Shown piece after piece: positions 22,975-35,559 of a DNA stretch of 64,000 nt. How positions within the stretch are numbered: position 1 is the first letter of the stretch; the number at the start of each line of letters is the position of its first letter. Origin of the DNA: Saururus chinensis (Eukaryota; Streptophyta; Magnoliopsida; Piperales; Saururaceae); the NCBI GenBank assembly GCA_035235625.1, contig CP141150.1, forward strand, positions 26,614,756 to 26,678,755, written 5' to 3'. Both the position numbers and the translations under genes were made by a program. The notes under the pieces were generated by a model. That model saw only the letters and a list, made by a program, of their open reading frames with translations, was not told where the DNA came from and searched no databases.

Positions 22975-23960
22975 TTAGATGGAGAGAGCTAAGAAGCAAA
23001 AGACTGTCAAGTCTGACTCGGGGACCCAGGGACATCTAGTAGTGGGTCAGATTGGTTTAGACCGATTAGATGTGAGAGAAGTTTAGTTAACATACCTTGG
23101 AGATAGCTATAGGGTGGATTGAGTCTCATCCATATTGGATGCAATACTTTTGCACTATATCTACATCGGGTCAGAGTGTGTACCTTAGGTTAGTCAGGCA
23201 GCTATATGCATCACTCTATTTGGAGGATGATGGTACACTTGTTGCTGTTGCAGGAGTTTAGGTGAGAGTGACACCTTACATCATTGTTGATGTTATTGGT
23301 TGCGAGAGGAGAACGCTCACATTTCCACAGTTTGATGGATACATTTTTCCACCTGATAGTGAGCTGATTGGTAGCTTACTTGGTTTGCAGAGAGGACCAT
23401 AGGTGGAGGTGTCATTAGTTGCTCATTCTATGACACGAGATTTCAGGCTGCTTCATGTCATTGCTAAGTATGACATATAGAGTGCTACGAAGGAGAGAGT
23501 AGATAGAATGATGACATAGCTTCTACACCTCCTGGCATAGCCACAACTTGAGTTGGATATGCCCTCTATCATTTTTTGCAGGATTATGACATTTATGAAT
23601 GGCCACACACATGAGATGTTACCTTATCCATACATATTGTGTCGGATTCTCACTATGGTACATGTGTAGATACCTAGAGCAAAGCCCACTATGATTGGCA
23701 TGAGACTGATTGAACTTGGAGTGGTTCAGAGGATGTTATCTCACCATCACGGTGATGATCATGAGCCATAGAGAGCAGTACATGCAGCAGCAGAGGCACT
23801 AGCACCAATGGATGATCCTGATCAACCAGTATCTATTGCTAAGTTTAAAGCATTTCAGGATGCTGTGTTTCAGAGGCTTACAGACTTTGATCACTTGCTT
23901 CGTGCCGACTTCTACGTGTAGATAGTGAGGGGAGCATAGTGATGATGATGAGGAGGATGT
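22975..23960 (+). mobile_element. Retroelement-associated ORF fossil (plant 'putative transposon protein' type)
   Basis: Starting MERAKKQKTVKSDSGTQG near 22980, plus-strand frames show VRQLYASLYLEDDGTLVAVA, FDGYIFPPDSELIGSLLG, HSMTRDFRLLHVIAKYD and LPYPYILCRILTMVHV. The pattern (short variable head, then a domain with ...DGTL..V.GV...P..I...) resembles the N-terminal domain found in many plant Ty3 (Athila-like) gag or associated ORFs. It is broken in several places. The upstream 22215-22975 has a leader-like sequence. Family assignment is tentative. Confidence 0.45.
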
Positions 23961-26289
23961 TGACTGATTTTTATAATATTTTTTTACTTTTCATGTATTC
24001 CTTTGGTTTAAAACTTGTTTAGCTCATTTATAGTTTCATTTTGATGATAAGATGTACCTTTAAACTAATTTTTGTTAGGATATGTGATGGACATATGATA
24101 CACTACAACACAACGTACTATTAGCAATGCTTTTATTAACGACACATTGCAAAGCGTTGCTAAAAACTACTATATGCGACATATAAAAGTGTCACAAAAT
24201 TTACTTTTTGTGACGCTTTCTAAAAAGCGCTAATAGTACAACTAGTAACGACGCTTTTATAAAAGTGTTGCTAATATTACTACTATTTAAGAAGCTTTTT
24301 AAAAACCACCGCTAATAGTTATAAATTTTAAAAAATAATTAGAACTATTTGTGATGTTTTTATAAAAGTGTCGCAAATAGTATTAATAATAGTGACGCAT
24401 TTATCAAAGCATCGCTGATATTTGTACTATTAGTGACACTTAAAAAATACATCGCGAATAAAATAAAGTTATTTTTAAAAAAAGAATAAAGACTATTATC
24501 GATGTTTTTTTTAAAAGCGTCGCAAATATTACTACTATTAGCAACACTTTTAAAAAAGCATCGCTAATATTTTTATTTATTTATTTAATATTTAAATATA
24601 TAATAAATAAATATTAATTTTTTTTAAAAAATGCAAATATAATATATTTTATATAATATTTATTATTTTTATACATAATAAATAAATAAAATTCCTTTAC
24701 TTTATCCCCACTCTTCCTCAGAGCTGGGGTTCACGTTCACGTGCATAAAAGAGAGAGAGAGGAGTGAAGAGAGAAGAGAAAGAGAAGAGAGAAAGAGGAG
24801 AGAGAGAGCATGCACTAAAGAGAGAAAGACAAGAAAGAGAGTGAAGAGAGAGATCTAGAGAAGACAAAGGAGAGAGAGAGTGGAGAGAAGAGAGAAAAAG
24901 TTGATAGAGAGAGAGACGAGAGGAGAATGGGACGAGAGAGAGAAATAGGGTAGAGAGAGAGGAGAGAAGAGAGAAAGATGAGAAAAAGAGAGAGGAGAGA
25001 TAGAGGGGGAAGAAATTAATTTAGATTTTTTAGGAATTTTTATTATATATTATATTTTAAAATTAATAAAATAAATAAATTAAAATATATTAATGACGCT
25101 TAAGAAATGACGTCGCTAGTACTCTAGGTAGTAGCGACACATATCCATCGCTACTATCTAGTGTACTAACAATGCATTTTCCTATGCATCGCTAATACAT
25201 TTTATTTTATTTTTTATTAATTTAAAAATATAATATATAATAAAAGAGAGATATGAGAGAGAGAAAGAGGGTAGAGAGAGAAAGAAAGAAGAGAGAGAGA
25301 AGATAGAGTGATAGGAGAGTTAAAGATAGAGAGAGAGAGGAGAGGAAAAAGAGAGGATGAGAGAGGAGAGAGGGGGGAAGAAATTAATTTAAATTTTTTG
25401 AGATTTTTATTAGTATTATTATTATATTTTAAAATTAATAAAAAAATTAAAATAAAATATATTAGCGACACATAAGAAATTATGTCGTTAGTACCCTACA
25501 TAGTAGCGACACATATATGCATATGTGTCACTACTACGTAGGGTACTGGCGACACATTTTCCTATGCGTTGATAGTATATTTTATTTTAATTTTTTTATT
25601 AGTTTTAAAATATAATATATAATAAAAGAGAGATAGATGAGAGAGAAAAATAGAGAGAGAGAGGGTAGAGAGAGAGGATAAAGAGAAAGAAAGAAGAGTT
25701 AGAGAGAGGACAAAGAGGATGAGAGGAGATAGAGAGCGGGGGAGAGAGAGAAGAGAGAGAGGACGGAGGTGCTACAGAGAGGGAGAGAGAGGAGGGAGGA
25801 GAGGGTAGAGAAAGAGCACAGAGAGAGGAGAGAGAGTGGAGAGAGGATAGAGAGAGGAGAAGAGAGAAAGAGGGAGTTTATTAAATATTATATTTTTAAA
25901 ATACAAAAAAAGAAATAAAATTAAAAGTTATTAGCAATGCATAGGAATTTCTATTGCTAATACCTTAGGTATTAGCTTCGCATATGCCTATATGTTTTTA
26001 ATGCCTAGTGTATTAGAGACTCTTTTTCCTATGCATCACTAATATATTTATTATTTTAAAATATAATATAAAGGGAAATTTATTTAAATAATAATTTTTT
26101 AAAAAATATTTACCAAATTAGACCACTTTGGGAAGTGTTCCTTTTTGCCACGCAGGCGCCTGCGTGGTTTTTTTTTTAAATTTTTTTATTTCATCTTTTA
26201 AAAGGATGAAATGAGTACTGTGTACTGATTTCGTCCTTTAAAAGGACGAAATCAATACTGTGTAATGATTTCGTAAATGACAAAATCAT

Positions 26290-26761
<472 letters not shown>

Positions 26762-28643
26762 TGTAATGTCCCTGATTTTTTTACGATTTTCTGTGATTTT
26801 CCTGCTATTTTTTTGGTTATTTTCGGTGGGAAAATACAACGCTTTGGCGTATTCATATTTATGTATTTTTCCCCATATTTATACCCGTAGAGTTGGGTGT
26901 GGGGCTTAGTCGCAGGCCGTGGGCCTCGCTGCGTGCTTACGGCGCGAATTTTGGAGGTACAACGCGTAACCGGAAGGTGAACGCGTGTTAGGGACGTGGA
27001 TGTAAAAATTAAAAAGATTAACTATATATACCATTCATCAGATTCCAGAACCGACATTTCGGTTCCAGTAAGAATTCACGTCCAGTAGTTTTTTTAAGAA
27101 CCCGAGCCAGATTTCGGTTGCTCTGTTATCCCTTCTCCGACATCGGATTCCGGTGGTTCTTGTCAGGATCTGCTTTGCCTCACCGCCACAAGTCCGTAGA
27201 CACCGGCTATGACCACCGCCATGGCCTCTTCGCTCCTCTATGAGGTACCGAACCTTTTTCGGTTTTTTTTTTCTCTCCTTCAATCCCGTTTTTGAGCTGT
27301 GGGTGTACGATTTTGACGTTGTTTGTGGCTGCTCTCAACTAGACTTATGTTTAGTTGGCCGCTAGGAACCCATAGGCGCTGGCTAGAGCTGCCGCCGTGC
27401 TTTCTGCGCTCCACTGTGAGCTGCCAGTCTTTTGGTCAGGTTTTTATCACTATTCCCTCTTCACTGTCCGTGGCATTATTTTGTCGCCAGTGTGTTTCCG
27501 GTCGTTGTCCGGCCACCGGTAGGACTCCGTCCAGCCTACCTCGACCCGGTGTCGGTAGGGGGTTGCCGTTCCCGACCCTGCTTCGCCCCTATTGCCTTGC
27601 TCCGCCCAATTAGACGCATTGGGTGTGTCTCGGGTTGTTGCCATCGACGAGTCGTGGGCCATTTGGCCATCATGGGCTCCACCCCGGCTCAGCGACAGTG
27701 AGGGCCAGCCTCACTTGGCCCGATTATACACTCCGCTCGGAATAGGCCGCTTGCCCTGCCTATACCATACGAGATGCACAGCCGCCCGCACCATGGTGTT
27801 GGTTGTGGGTGGCTATCGGCGATGTCGCCGCTTCAATCGGCCACCATGTCTTGGCCTTAGCTCAGCCGTCCTTATGTGGGCCTTGGGTCACCACCGTCCG
27901 ACCCATCTCCCCCTATAGTGGCACTGTTTGGCCGCATGTGCATGTGGCCATGCGTGCATTTTTGGGTTTAGGCGCCGTATTTGTGCCGCCTGACCATCGG
28001 TTGGCTTTGCCACCGAGTGGAGTTGACACATAGCCCTCCTCCACCTCTCCTCTATCCTCGAGCGTTGCCCCACGCTCTCCGCCCTTATGTGGGCCTTTGT
28101 TGACCGAAATCGTCGCCGTTGGGTGCTGTCCACGGCCGATTTCAACGTTTTGTGGTCGGCCGAGTACGTCTTAGCCATCGGCCAATCTTCAATGAGTACA
28201 CCCTCGACATCTAGTTGCATCGCCATTCTTGTTGGCTTGATTTTTCTCCCGGCCGCCTTAGTGTGCCACCGTCGATCGCGGGTTTTACTGCATTGATTTT
28301 TGACACCTTGTTTGGCCGTGATTGTTTCCAGCACTTCTTAAAATCCTCGGGACAACAGCTCTCTCAGCTAGGCAACGGTTTTGACCGCCAGCTCCGTCGT
28401 CGACGCCGCCACCGTCATGTGCTTGCCATAGAACGTCATGATTACAAGGTAGGGGAGCTTTGAACTCATAAATTCATGATAGCATGCTTTGAATGAGTAG
28501 CAGCATGCTAGGATTGTATGATTCCATGCTTTGGATGTTAAGTAACGATCTGATTGCATGATGTGCATGTAAGCATGATGATATGGTATGTTGAAATGCA
28601 TATGACATGCATGTTGGCTGTAAGTATGTTGGATGTAAGTATG

Positions 28644-28965
28644 TGCTAGTGATGACTAGCGTGTTTGTTGGTAAGTTTCATATGTTGTTTGAGTATGTGC
28701 TAGTGATGGATAGCGTGTATGTTGACGTATGTATGCATATGCTAGTGATGGCTAGCGTGCATGTTTGGAGTATGTATGGATTATGCATGTGCTAGTGATG
28801 GCTAGCGTGTATGTTGAAGTATGTGTATATATGTGCTAGTGATGGCTAGCGTGTATGTTTGAAGCATGTATGGATGCGTATGTATGTGCTAGTGATGGCT
28901 AGCGTGTATGTTAAACGTATGTGTATGTATGTGCGCTAGTGATGGCTAGCGAGTATGATAGTAAG
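28644..28965. repeat. Minisatellite in the solo LTR, unit GCTAGTGATGGCTAGCG
   Basis: Seven units of GCTAGTGATGGCTAGCGTGT, spaced about 44-56 bases apart by TATG/TGTA-rich filler. The core is partly self-complementary (GCTAG...CTAGC). Confidence 0.9.
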
Positions 28966-29689
28966 CTATGTATAAAAGTACGTGTATGTTATACGTATGT
29001 GTGATAGACATACGTATGTATGATGGCTAATGGCCTATGCTATGGACATGTGTAAGTGTATGCGGGCAGAGGTATGGGCGATGGATAGTAAGAGGTGACA
29101 GAGGCTTCATCTGGATTGGATGTGGGATGCGTAAGCATATGAAAGATGACAGAGAATATGAGTATGATGGGCAAGGATTTGGAGCGGTTTGTTTGGTTTG
29201 TATCAGAGTGTATGTTGGGGGACTGTCAGATAGTAAGAGTGTGCATAATTGTACAAGCATAATGTACAAATTATGAAGTGAAAAGTAAGCTCAACAAGTG
29301 AGGTATAAGTAAGAGGGTGATAACTGAGTTTGGCTCTGAGGAGCTTCAGTTGATGATGTCAGTGTAAGATGTTTTGGCCATAAGGTGGATGGCAGAGTAT
29401 GTAAGACTATAAGATTTTGGTGTACGGTGAGTTTTGATCCTGATATGGACGAGTTAAGGAAGTCTGCTGCCTTGACGAACTAGGGTTTCGGATCGGGCTC
29501 AGCTTCAGTTTGATCAGTCGAGCACTGTGAGTTTGTGTGGCATAATTGTACCACATAATTTACTTAATTCAAACTTGAATTATAAAAAAGCTAATGATAG
29601 CGTTGTGAGTTTGAGACCTGAGGGTTCGACGGATTAAGTTCCGTGTTTGAGCTAGCCGATAATGAGTCAGCTGAGCATTTATCATGTCT

Positions 29690-30095
29690 TGCCATGGTGT
29701 TTATCCTGCGGGATATTGTCTGTGTGCTGTGTAGAGCACCAGACATCTTTTGCTCTATTGAGAGCGACATATGTTTTCGATTTGGTCTGCGGCTGTATAA
29801 GCCCAGACATTTGATGTTCTGTTGAGAGCGATGTACGTTTCCGACTTTATCTGTGTGCTGTATGAAGCCCAGACGTTTGATGCTTTGTTGAGAGCGATAT
29901 ATGCTTTCGATTTGGTCTGTGTGCTATATAAGCCTAGATGTTTGATGCTCTATTGAGAGCGTTGTATGTTTCTGCCCAAGAGTGGCACTGGCACTATAAG
30001 ACCCATTATGGTGGGCAATTCTATAGCACTATAAGACCCATTATGGTGGGCAATTCTCTGGCACTATAAGACCCATTATGGTGGGCAACTGTATG
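29690..30095. repeat. Two adjacent tandem arrays in the solo LTR
   Basis: About four copies of an ~84-bp unit (TTGAGAGCG.....TTTCGATTTGGTCTG...AGCCCAGA) span 29690-29970. They are followed by three copies of a ~38-bp unit containing GCACTATAAGACCCATTATG at 29990-30095. Confidence 0.88.
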
Positions 30096-30309
30096 ACCCC
30101 TTATGTGTGGGTGTTTATGTTTGCGCGCTCAGGTAAGTAGTATCATGGATCTACTCTTACCTGTTTGATCCAGTGCCCCATGAGCATTGGTGTGCCTTAC
30201 CTTCGGAAAAGTCCATGGCGTCTAGTCACTCCCCGGAGGTTAAGGTGTTTCCCCAGTGGCATTCTTTTCCATTTCGACGCTGGAGCTTATTAGTTGTAAT
30301 GAGCTTCAG

Positions 30310-30760
30310 TGGTCGTTGATATGTGTATGATTATGAGTTTGAGCACGACTGTAAGCGTCTGTGTATGAGAACGACTGTAAGTGTATGAGTATGAGTATGA
30401 CTGTAAACGTATGAATATGAGCACGACTGTAAGAGTATGTGTATGAATACGATTGTGAGAGTATGTTTCAGAGTAAGACAGTAAGTGTGATTTTTTGTAA
30501 GCTGTACAAGTAAGGTCGTACAGGTATGTGTAAGCTGTATGAGTGAGCATATGATTGTACGAGTAAGGTCGTACAAGTATGCGTATGTTGTATGAGTATG
30601 CGTACAATGGTACGAGTAAGTTTGTAAGGCCCTGGTTAGGGGTGTTTGTGTAAGTTTAATTTGATGGTATGATTTTGGCACGATGGTGCCTTTGGTATGA
30701 TTTTGGCACGATTGTGCATTTGGTATGACTTTGGCACGATAGTGCATTTGGTATGTTTGT
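30310..30760. repeat. Further short tandem repeats in the solo LTR
   Basis: Units of GAGTATGAGCACGACTGTAA-type sequence run to about 30620. They are followed by three copies of a ~31-bp unit with TTTGGTATGATTTTGGCACG. Confidence 0.85.
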
Positions 30761-32011
30761 ATGTGCATGGGCATGATATTGATATGCCTATCTGCTTCAT
30801 GTTTGAGTTGCATGAACGCATGTATTTATGAACTTTTGAGTTCACCGTTTGGGATTTCCCCTACTGGGTATTTTCCTACTGAGTATGAAAATACTCACCC
30901 TACCATTTTTTTAGCCCCGTGGTTCGGGAGGCTTTTGCAGGTTTGTGATGGAGAGCTCCTGGAGATGGATGCTCATTTTAGCGGTGGATTGATTCCCGTT
31001 GACTCAGGTATATGCTTGACTCACTACGAGTTTATTTGTGCCACGATCTAATGTATTGGATGAGACAAACGTTAAGATGTTTATTCATTCTGGACTTTCA
31101 TTTGGATTAGTCTGTGGACTGTTATGGGACTTGCACTCAGGGATGCTTGGGAGTGATTTGTATTTAAAGTCTATGATCATAGCAATTTAGTCGTACGTGT
31201 GTTTTCGAGTAGCGCTTGAGGATATTTGCTTTAGCCGTACGATGGTTAATCGAGTGATTAAAACTTTGGATGAGAAAAGTGATGTGTTATGTTTTAAGTT
31301 ATAAAACTGTTTTATCAGGTTTTGTATTCGTCAATTTCTCTGATTTATAGCAGTTATATTGCAAAAAATTTCCATGAATTTTGAGGAAAATGTGTGAAAA
31401 ATCTTGGGCGTTACACTCTCTCTCTCTCTCTCTTTTATCTCTCCACTCTCTCTCTTCTCTCCTCTTTCTCTCTCTTCACTCTCTCCTCGCTTATTCCACT
31501 CTCTCTCTCTCTCTTCATTCTCTTAAAGAGGAGAGAGAAATAGGAGAGAGAGAAGGGAAAGAGGAGAGAGAGTGGAGAGAGAGAAGAGAGAGTGAATAGA
31601 GAGAGAAAGAGGAGAGAAGAGAGAGAAAGTGGAGAGAGGAGAGAGAGTGAAGAGAGAGAGAGGAGAGAGAGGGAAGGGAGGGAGTATTGATTTCGTCCTT
31701 TTAACTGACAAAATAAAATTTTTTTTTTAAAAAAGCCACGCAGGTGCCAGCCATGCAGCTGGCGCCTGCGTGGCAAAAAGGAACACCACTTTGGGAAATA
31801 TTTCCCAAAGTGGTCTAATTTGGTAAATATTTTTTAAAAAATTATTAATTAAATAAATTTCCCTAATATAAAAGTAAAAAATTCTAAAAAAATTAAAATT
31901 AAATTCCCATGTCTTTGTTGAAGCTGGAGTCACGTTGATGCGCATGAGAGAAGGAGGAGGAGAGAGGAGAGAGAGTGAAGAGAGACGTGAGAGAGCGGGA
32001 GAGAGTGAAGA

Positions 32012-32387
32012 GAAGACTTAAAGGCCATCAACAACGATCTAAAAAAGATGAGCTTGTGTTAGAGTCTAAAAAAGGTTGGTGGCTTGCTTATGTCAATGTA
32101 ATGTTTTGCTTACTAGTGCATTGATTTGGTTCCTTTGGAATTGTCGTAATTTTTTACCCATGTTAGGGTTATCAATGTTAAACTGTTGTGTTCATGTGTG
32201 GATTGAATTATTGTGGTTGAATGATTGATACAATGTGAGTGAGGCTTGAGAGAATGTTTATTTGATGCCACTACGTATAAAATTATGTATAAAATGGTCA
32301 TATCTCGTAGTCTTTATATTCACTAGATAATCGGATTAAGGGCAATGTAGTAATTTACTCGGTTAAGAGACGAATATTAAACTCATA
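32012..32387 (+). repeat. 3' LTR remnant of the SIRE-like element
   Basis: Direct repeat of about 17212-17577. The upstream part of this LTR is missing, replaced by GA-rich CACTA sequence, so the CACTA element or a linked deletion removed it. Confidence 0.65.
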
Positions 32388-32639
32388 AATAGCTCCATTT
32401 AATTTTTTGAAATGAACTAATTTATTTTATTTTATAAAATTAAATGGTGCTATTGATATAGGATAGATGGAGTAGAAAAGGTTGACAAAAGGTATTTTAA
32501 GAAAAATATATATAAAGACTGTATAAAAATTAAGAAAGTGACTGACAATTGAGTAACATAACTATTTTTATATTAGGTAAAAGGGGAGAATACTCCTTTC
32601 AATTTAGAACTATAGGGAACAATGTCAAGAAAGCAAGAA
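32388..32639. other. AT-rich sequence with a short inverted repeat
   Basis: CCATTTAATTTTTT...(about 32393) and TAAATTTTATAAAATAAAAT..AAATGG-type sequence to 32452 form a small AT-rich inverted repeat. Nothing else is recognisable. Confidence 0.4.
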
Positions 32640-33841
32640 AAAATATTGCACACACCACCTGTTAGCTATGAAAGGGAATTCAGGAATAATCTTTCAAAGA
32701 TGAGGATGAGCATAGACATAGACTCTAATTTCACTCTCACACAACAAATAAAGATTTTCTTATGAATGAATTCATTCTTAAAAATTCTTAAATATCTCTC
32801 CCTCCAAATATAGTAGACTTCATAGTTCAAAAAGAGTTTCATGAGCTTCCCCAAGTCGGGAATAGAGCGGCTGAAGAACTAAATGTGTTGAAGGGCTTGT
32901 TGAACTTGATTAGGAGAAATATCCACTCTAAAGAATATGAAAACATTAGCCATCATCTAGTTTTTATAGCTGTAAGAGAAGAAAATATGTTGAGTTGATT
33001 CTATTTCTATCTTGCAGAGTATGCACCTGTTGACAAGATGGACACCATGAGCTTTAATCTTGTCTAGCATGAGCAAGCAATTATGCAACATCAACCATCT
33101 AATAAAAGAATGTCTCAGAATGCGATGTTTAAACCAAACAAGAAGAGAAGTGCATCTCAAATTAAGTAAATGCTTAATGAGAGAGTTATATGTCAATTTA
33201 ATTGAGAACTTCCCAAATGAACTAGGCTTCCATTTAATTTCATCTTGCTCTTGATTAAGAGTAGGGACATAATCATTAATTGTCTGCAAAAGATGTTCTC
33301 ATCTCAGATTAGTGGGCTGACTCCATCTCCACTAACTACCAAACAATCTGAGACTTCTAGAGTGTGACTCCCCAGGATAATATGGCCATGCCCATAATTA
33401 TGAAGGAGAGTGAAGTTACCTAGCTGGAAAAGTGTGCTTGTGCCATCATTAATCTTATGAGAAATAAAATCTAGCATGATAGCCCTCATAAAAAGAATAT
33501 ACTTCTTGGAATAAGAAGCAAAGGAGGGGATGTCACAATGCCATATAGAAGAATAATGAATATAATATCCAGGAACCCATTTAATCCGCGATGAATTTAT
33601 CCTCCAAAATAATTTATCAAAACTAATATAGCACCAATCTTTAACTGTTCTAATTCCCAATCCTCCCTCTTTTTTAGGAAGACAAACTTTCTTCCGAATC
33701 TAATAGGATGGAAATGACGACCCTCTTCAAATGACTAAAAGAGCAACTAGAAAAAGCCTTCAGCGAGTTGTAGGCTTCTTAGATAAAATGCCCCATCCTG
33801 GAAAAAGGCCATTAAAACCATTTTTCTTTCCCATCGAAAGA
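32640..33841 (-). mobile_element. LINE (non-LTR retrotransposon), 5'-truncated, C-terminal part
   Basis: Minus-strand translation, in order: a segment downstream of the reverse transcriptase (about 33700-33660), GIRTVKDWCYISFDKLFWRI (33660-33600), a ...ISHKINDGTSTLFQLGNF block, then the zf-RVT zinc-binding domain at 33289-32957 (IKWKPSSFGKFSIK...RWLMLHNCLLMLDKIKAHGV...CILCKIEIEST), then VYYIWRERYLRIF at about 32830-32790. This is the C-terminal order of plant L1-type LINE ORF2. At least three frame changes or stops separate the pieces, and the reverse transcriptase core is missing, as expected of a 5'-truncated dead copy. Confidence 0.85.
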
Positions 33842-34181
33842 GGACAATGCTTCATATAAAAGAAGTGGTGGGACAGATAACTGTATTACCATTCATCATC
33901 AGAATTCATTTGCGTGGGTTGAGGACACATTTCCTGGAACAGCATAATCATAGATCCCAAGACCCCAGGGCCCGTGAGGCATTATACAACTATGATGTGT
34001 TAAGAAAAGAGTTAATTATTGAAGGGTGCATGCATCTATGTCGACCCAGATATTGTTTACTCATGACTTATTTTTGGAAAATTAAGATTGCACAAGATGC
34101 CTATCTACAGAAGGGAGCACATTGAACCTCAGTTCTGTCTTTCACTCCTGACTTATTTTCTCTTACCAATATCAAATTAAA
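33842..34181 (+). other. Unassigned open frame of 92 codons
   Basis: The plus frame 33847-34125 includes LRTHFLEQHNHRSQDPRARE, ALYNYDVLRKELIIEGCMHL and LLMTYFWKIKIAQDAYLQKG. It is more protein-like than most frames in the window but I do not recognise it. It may belong with the release-factor fragment just downstream, or be an unrelated host exon. Confidence 0.3.
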
Positions 34182-34310
34182 GATTCTAACCTTCAAATGG
34201 AGCGGTTTCGTGTGGGGGGAGCTGGTGGCCAGCATGTTAATAAAACAGAAGAGTGCAATAAGAATAGTCCATATCCCAACAGATGTAGCTGCAACCTGTC
34301 AAAATAAAAG
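34182..34310 (+). pseudogene. Class I peptide-chain release factor fragment with GGQ motif
   Basis: The frame reads DSNLQMERFRVGGAGGQHVN then KTE, and in the neighbouring frame SAIRIVHIPTDVAATCQN. Together these match the catalytic loop of bacterial-type release factors (RF2 pattern: R.SGAGGQHVN.T.SAVRITHIPT....CQN.RSQ). GGQ codons are at 34224-34232; this loop triggers peptidyl-tRNA hydrolysis in plastid or mitochondrial ribosomes. A one-base frame change lies just after KTE and the motif stops at CQNKR, where the fragment may end at an exon edge. It is too short to be a gene by itself: an isolated, broken exon or relic. The nearest neighbour to the left is a LINE. Confidence 0.8.
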
Positions 34311-34319
34311 ATAATGCAG

Positions 34320-35340
34320 TTGATGCAATGCCACTCAGTAATATTTTCGAAGTGACAGTCCATATCTGATCTCGTGAAGTATAATATTGTTGCTTGCTTT
34401 GTCTTATATTATATTAGATCGCAACATCTAAACAAAGCAATGGATATGGCAGTGGTCCAGTCTCATTAGACCTGCTTGAGATGGCTCGTAAGGCGCAATT
34501 GACTTTTCAGCATACACACTCGACCGATATCAGCTGGGGCAACTAGATACGAACTTACTGTCGGACACTTGACCTTTCCAGCTGGGGCAGCTCTCCATGT
34601 GAGCCAAGTTGCCATATTTCCAGAGCTAATTGAATGTTCTTTCACTATTGGAACTCACTGTCGGACTTAATACCATCTACTTACGCTGTAGCCATACCGC
34701 ATGTTCATGGATATCTCAGGACGAACTATGACGTTTCATACACTAATTCAGTTCTGGAAAGTGATCTTGATGACGATCATTTTTGAGTTTTTTATCCGAG
34801 TTCATGGATAATGATGACAGTGGCTGCAGCCATGTTTTATGGTATGCTATTACCATCTCTAGTTAAATTTTCCCACTCAACCCAATATAGTAATTGAGTT
34901 CCATAGACCCGACTTGGCCCAACCCAAGATAATGACAAAATTTCTTAGAATTAAACCAAAAAACCTGAAAATCAAAATAAGAATTGAGATTATAACTTGG
35001 GTCAGGTTAGTTCTAATAATTCAAACCAAACTTACACTATATTGGGTCGGTCTTATTTATAAAAAATTACAAATATTTATATAAACTTAGTTAAATTTAA
35101 TTTTATAAGTTAATTAAAACATGGGTCGGGATGAGCCGATTCTTGGGTATTTCACGTACTAAACTGACTTGACTTGAGTTTACATAATTTTTTTTTTTTT
35201 TTTGACAGACCGATCAAGACCCAGCCCCGTCTGAGTCAATTCCATCCAATGAGGTTTGGGTTTTAAGCACAATGTGTCAAAAGAAGTGTTGTAAATCTTT
35301 TCTTTCATAGTCTTTTTTTATTTATTTAAAAATATAACCA
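34320..35340. other. Intergenic sequence without recognised genes
   Basis: A plus frame at 34430-34545 contains QSNGYGSGPVSLDLLEMARK but I cannot assign it. CAGCTGGGGCA appears twice (34528 and 34580), the only visible short duplication. A T16 run lies at about 35189-35204. Confidence 0.4.
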
Positions 35341-35545
35341 AAAGCCCAACTCTCTTCTGTAAACACCAACGAAAGTGTGGATTGTTAGGAGAGCTCAACT
35401 CTTTCTTGCAAACACCAATATGCGAATCTGGCAATTATATGTTGCTTCTTTAATATTCCTCCTCAAATGACTAAAAGAGCAACTAAAAAATGCCTTTAAG
35501 GAGTTGTAGGCTTCATGGATAATATGGCCCATCCTGGAGCACTCT
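35341..35545 (-). repeat. Dispersed duplicate containing a LINE piece
   Basis: 35455-35540 repeats the LINE segment at 33715-33800 (CAAATGACTAAAAGAGCAAC). The preceding 35345-35450 repeats 50590-50690 (ACTCTTTCTTGCAAACACC). It corresponds to the unoccupied form of the site into which the CACTA element at 50697 inserted. Confidence 0.7.
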
Positions 35546-35559
35546 AATTGCCTTTTTTA

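Larger units (their letters stand above)
26762..31415 (+). mobile_element. 4.65-kb solo LTR inside the third MULE
   Basis: The segment starts TGTAATGTCCCTG and ends GGGCGTTACA, with CTCTC on both sides (26757-26761 and 31416-31420). That is a valid 5-bp duplication, though the host tract is low complexity. There is no internal coding region, no second LTR and no primer site, so it is a solo LTR, unusually long. It contains several internal tandem arrays and, near its 3' third, ATGAAAATACTCACCC, a block also seen in the solo LTRs at 36885 and 41914. Size and layout suggest a Tekay/Del-like Ty3 chromovirus (inference). Confidence 0.85.

Noticed and set aside
28644-30760. Regularly spaced repeats considered as a CRISPR array
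   Set aside because: The units are tandem minisatellites in a plant solo LTR. The spacers are TATG-type filler rather than unique sequences, and the genome is eukaryotic.
30290-30845. Overlapping minus-strand frames of 69-160 codons rich in Thr, His and Tyr
   Set aside because: They are translations of the GAGTATGAGCACGACTGTAA tandem array in the solo LTR.
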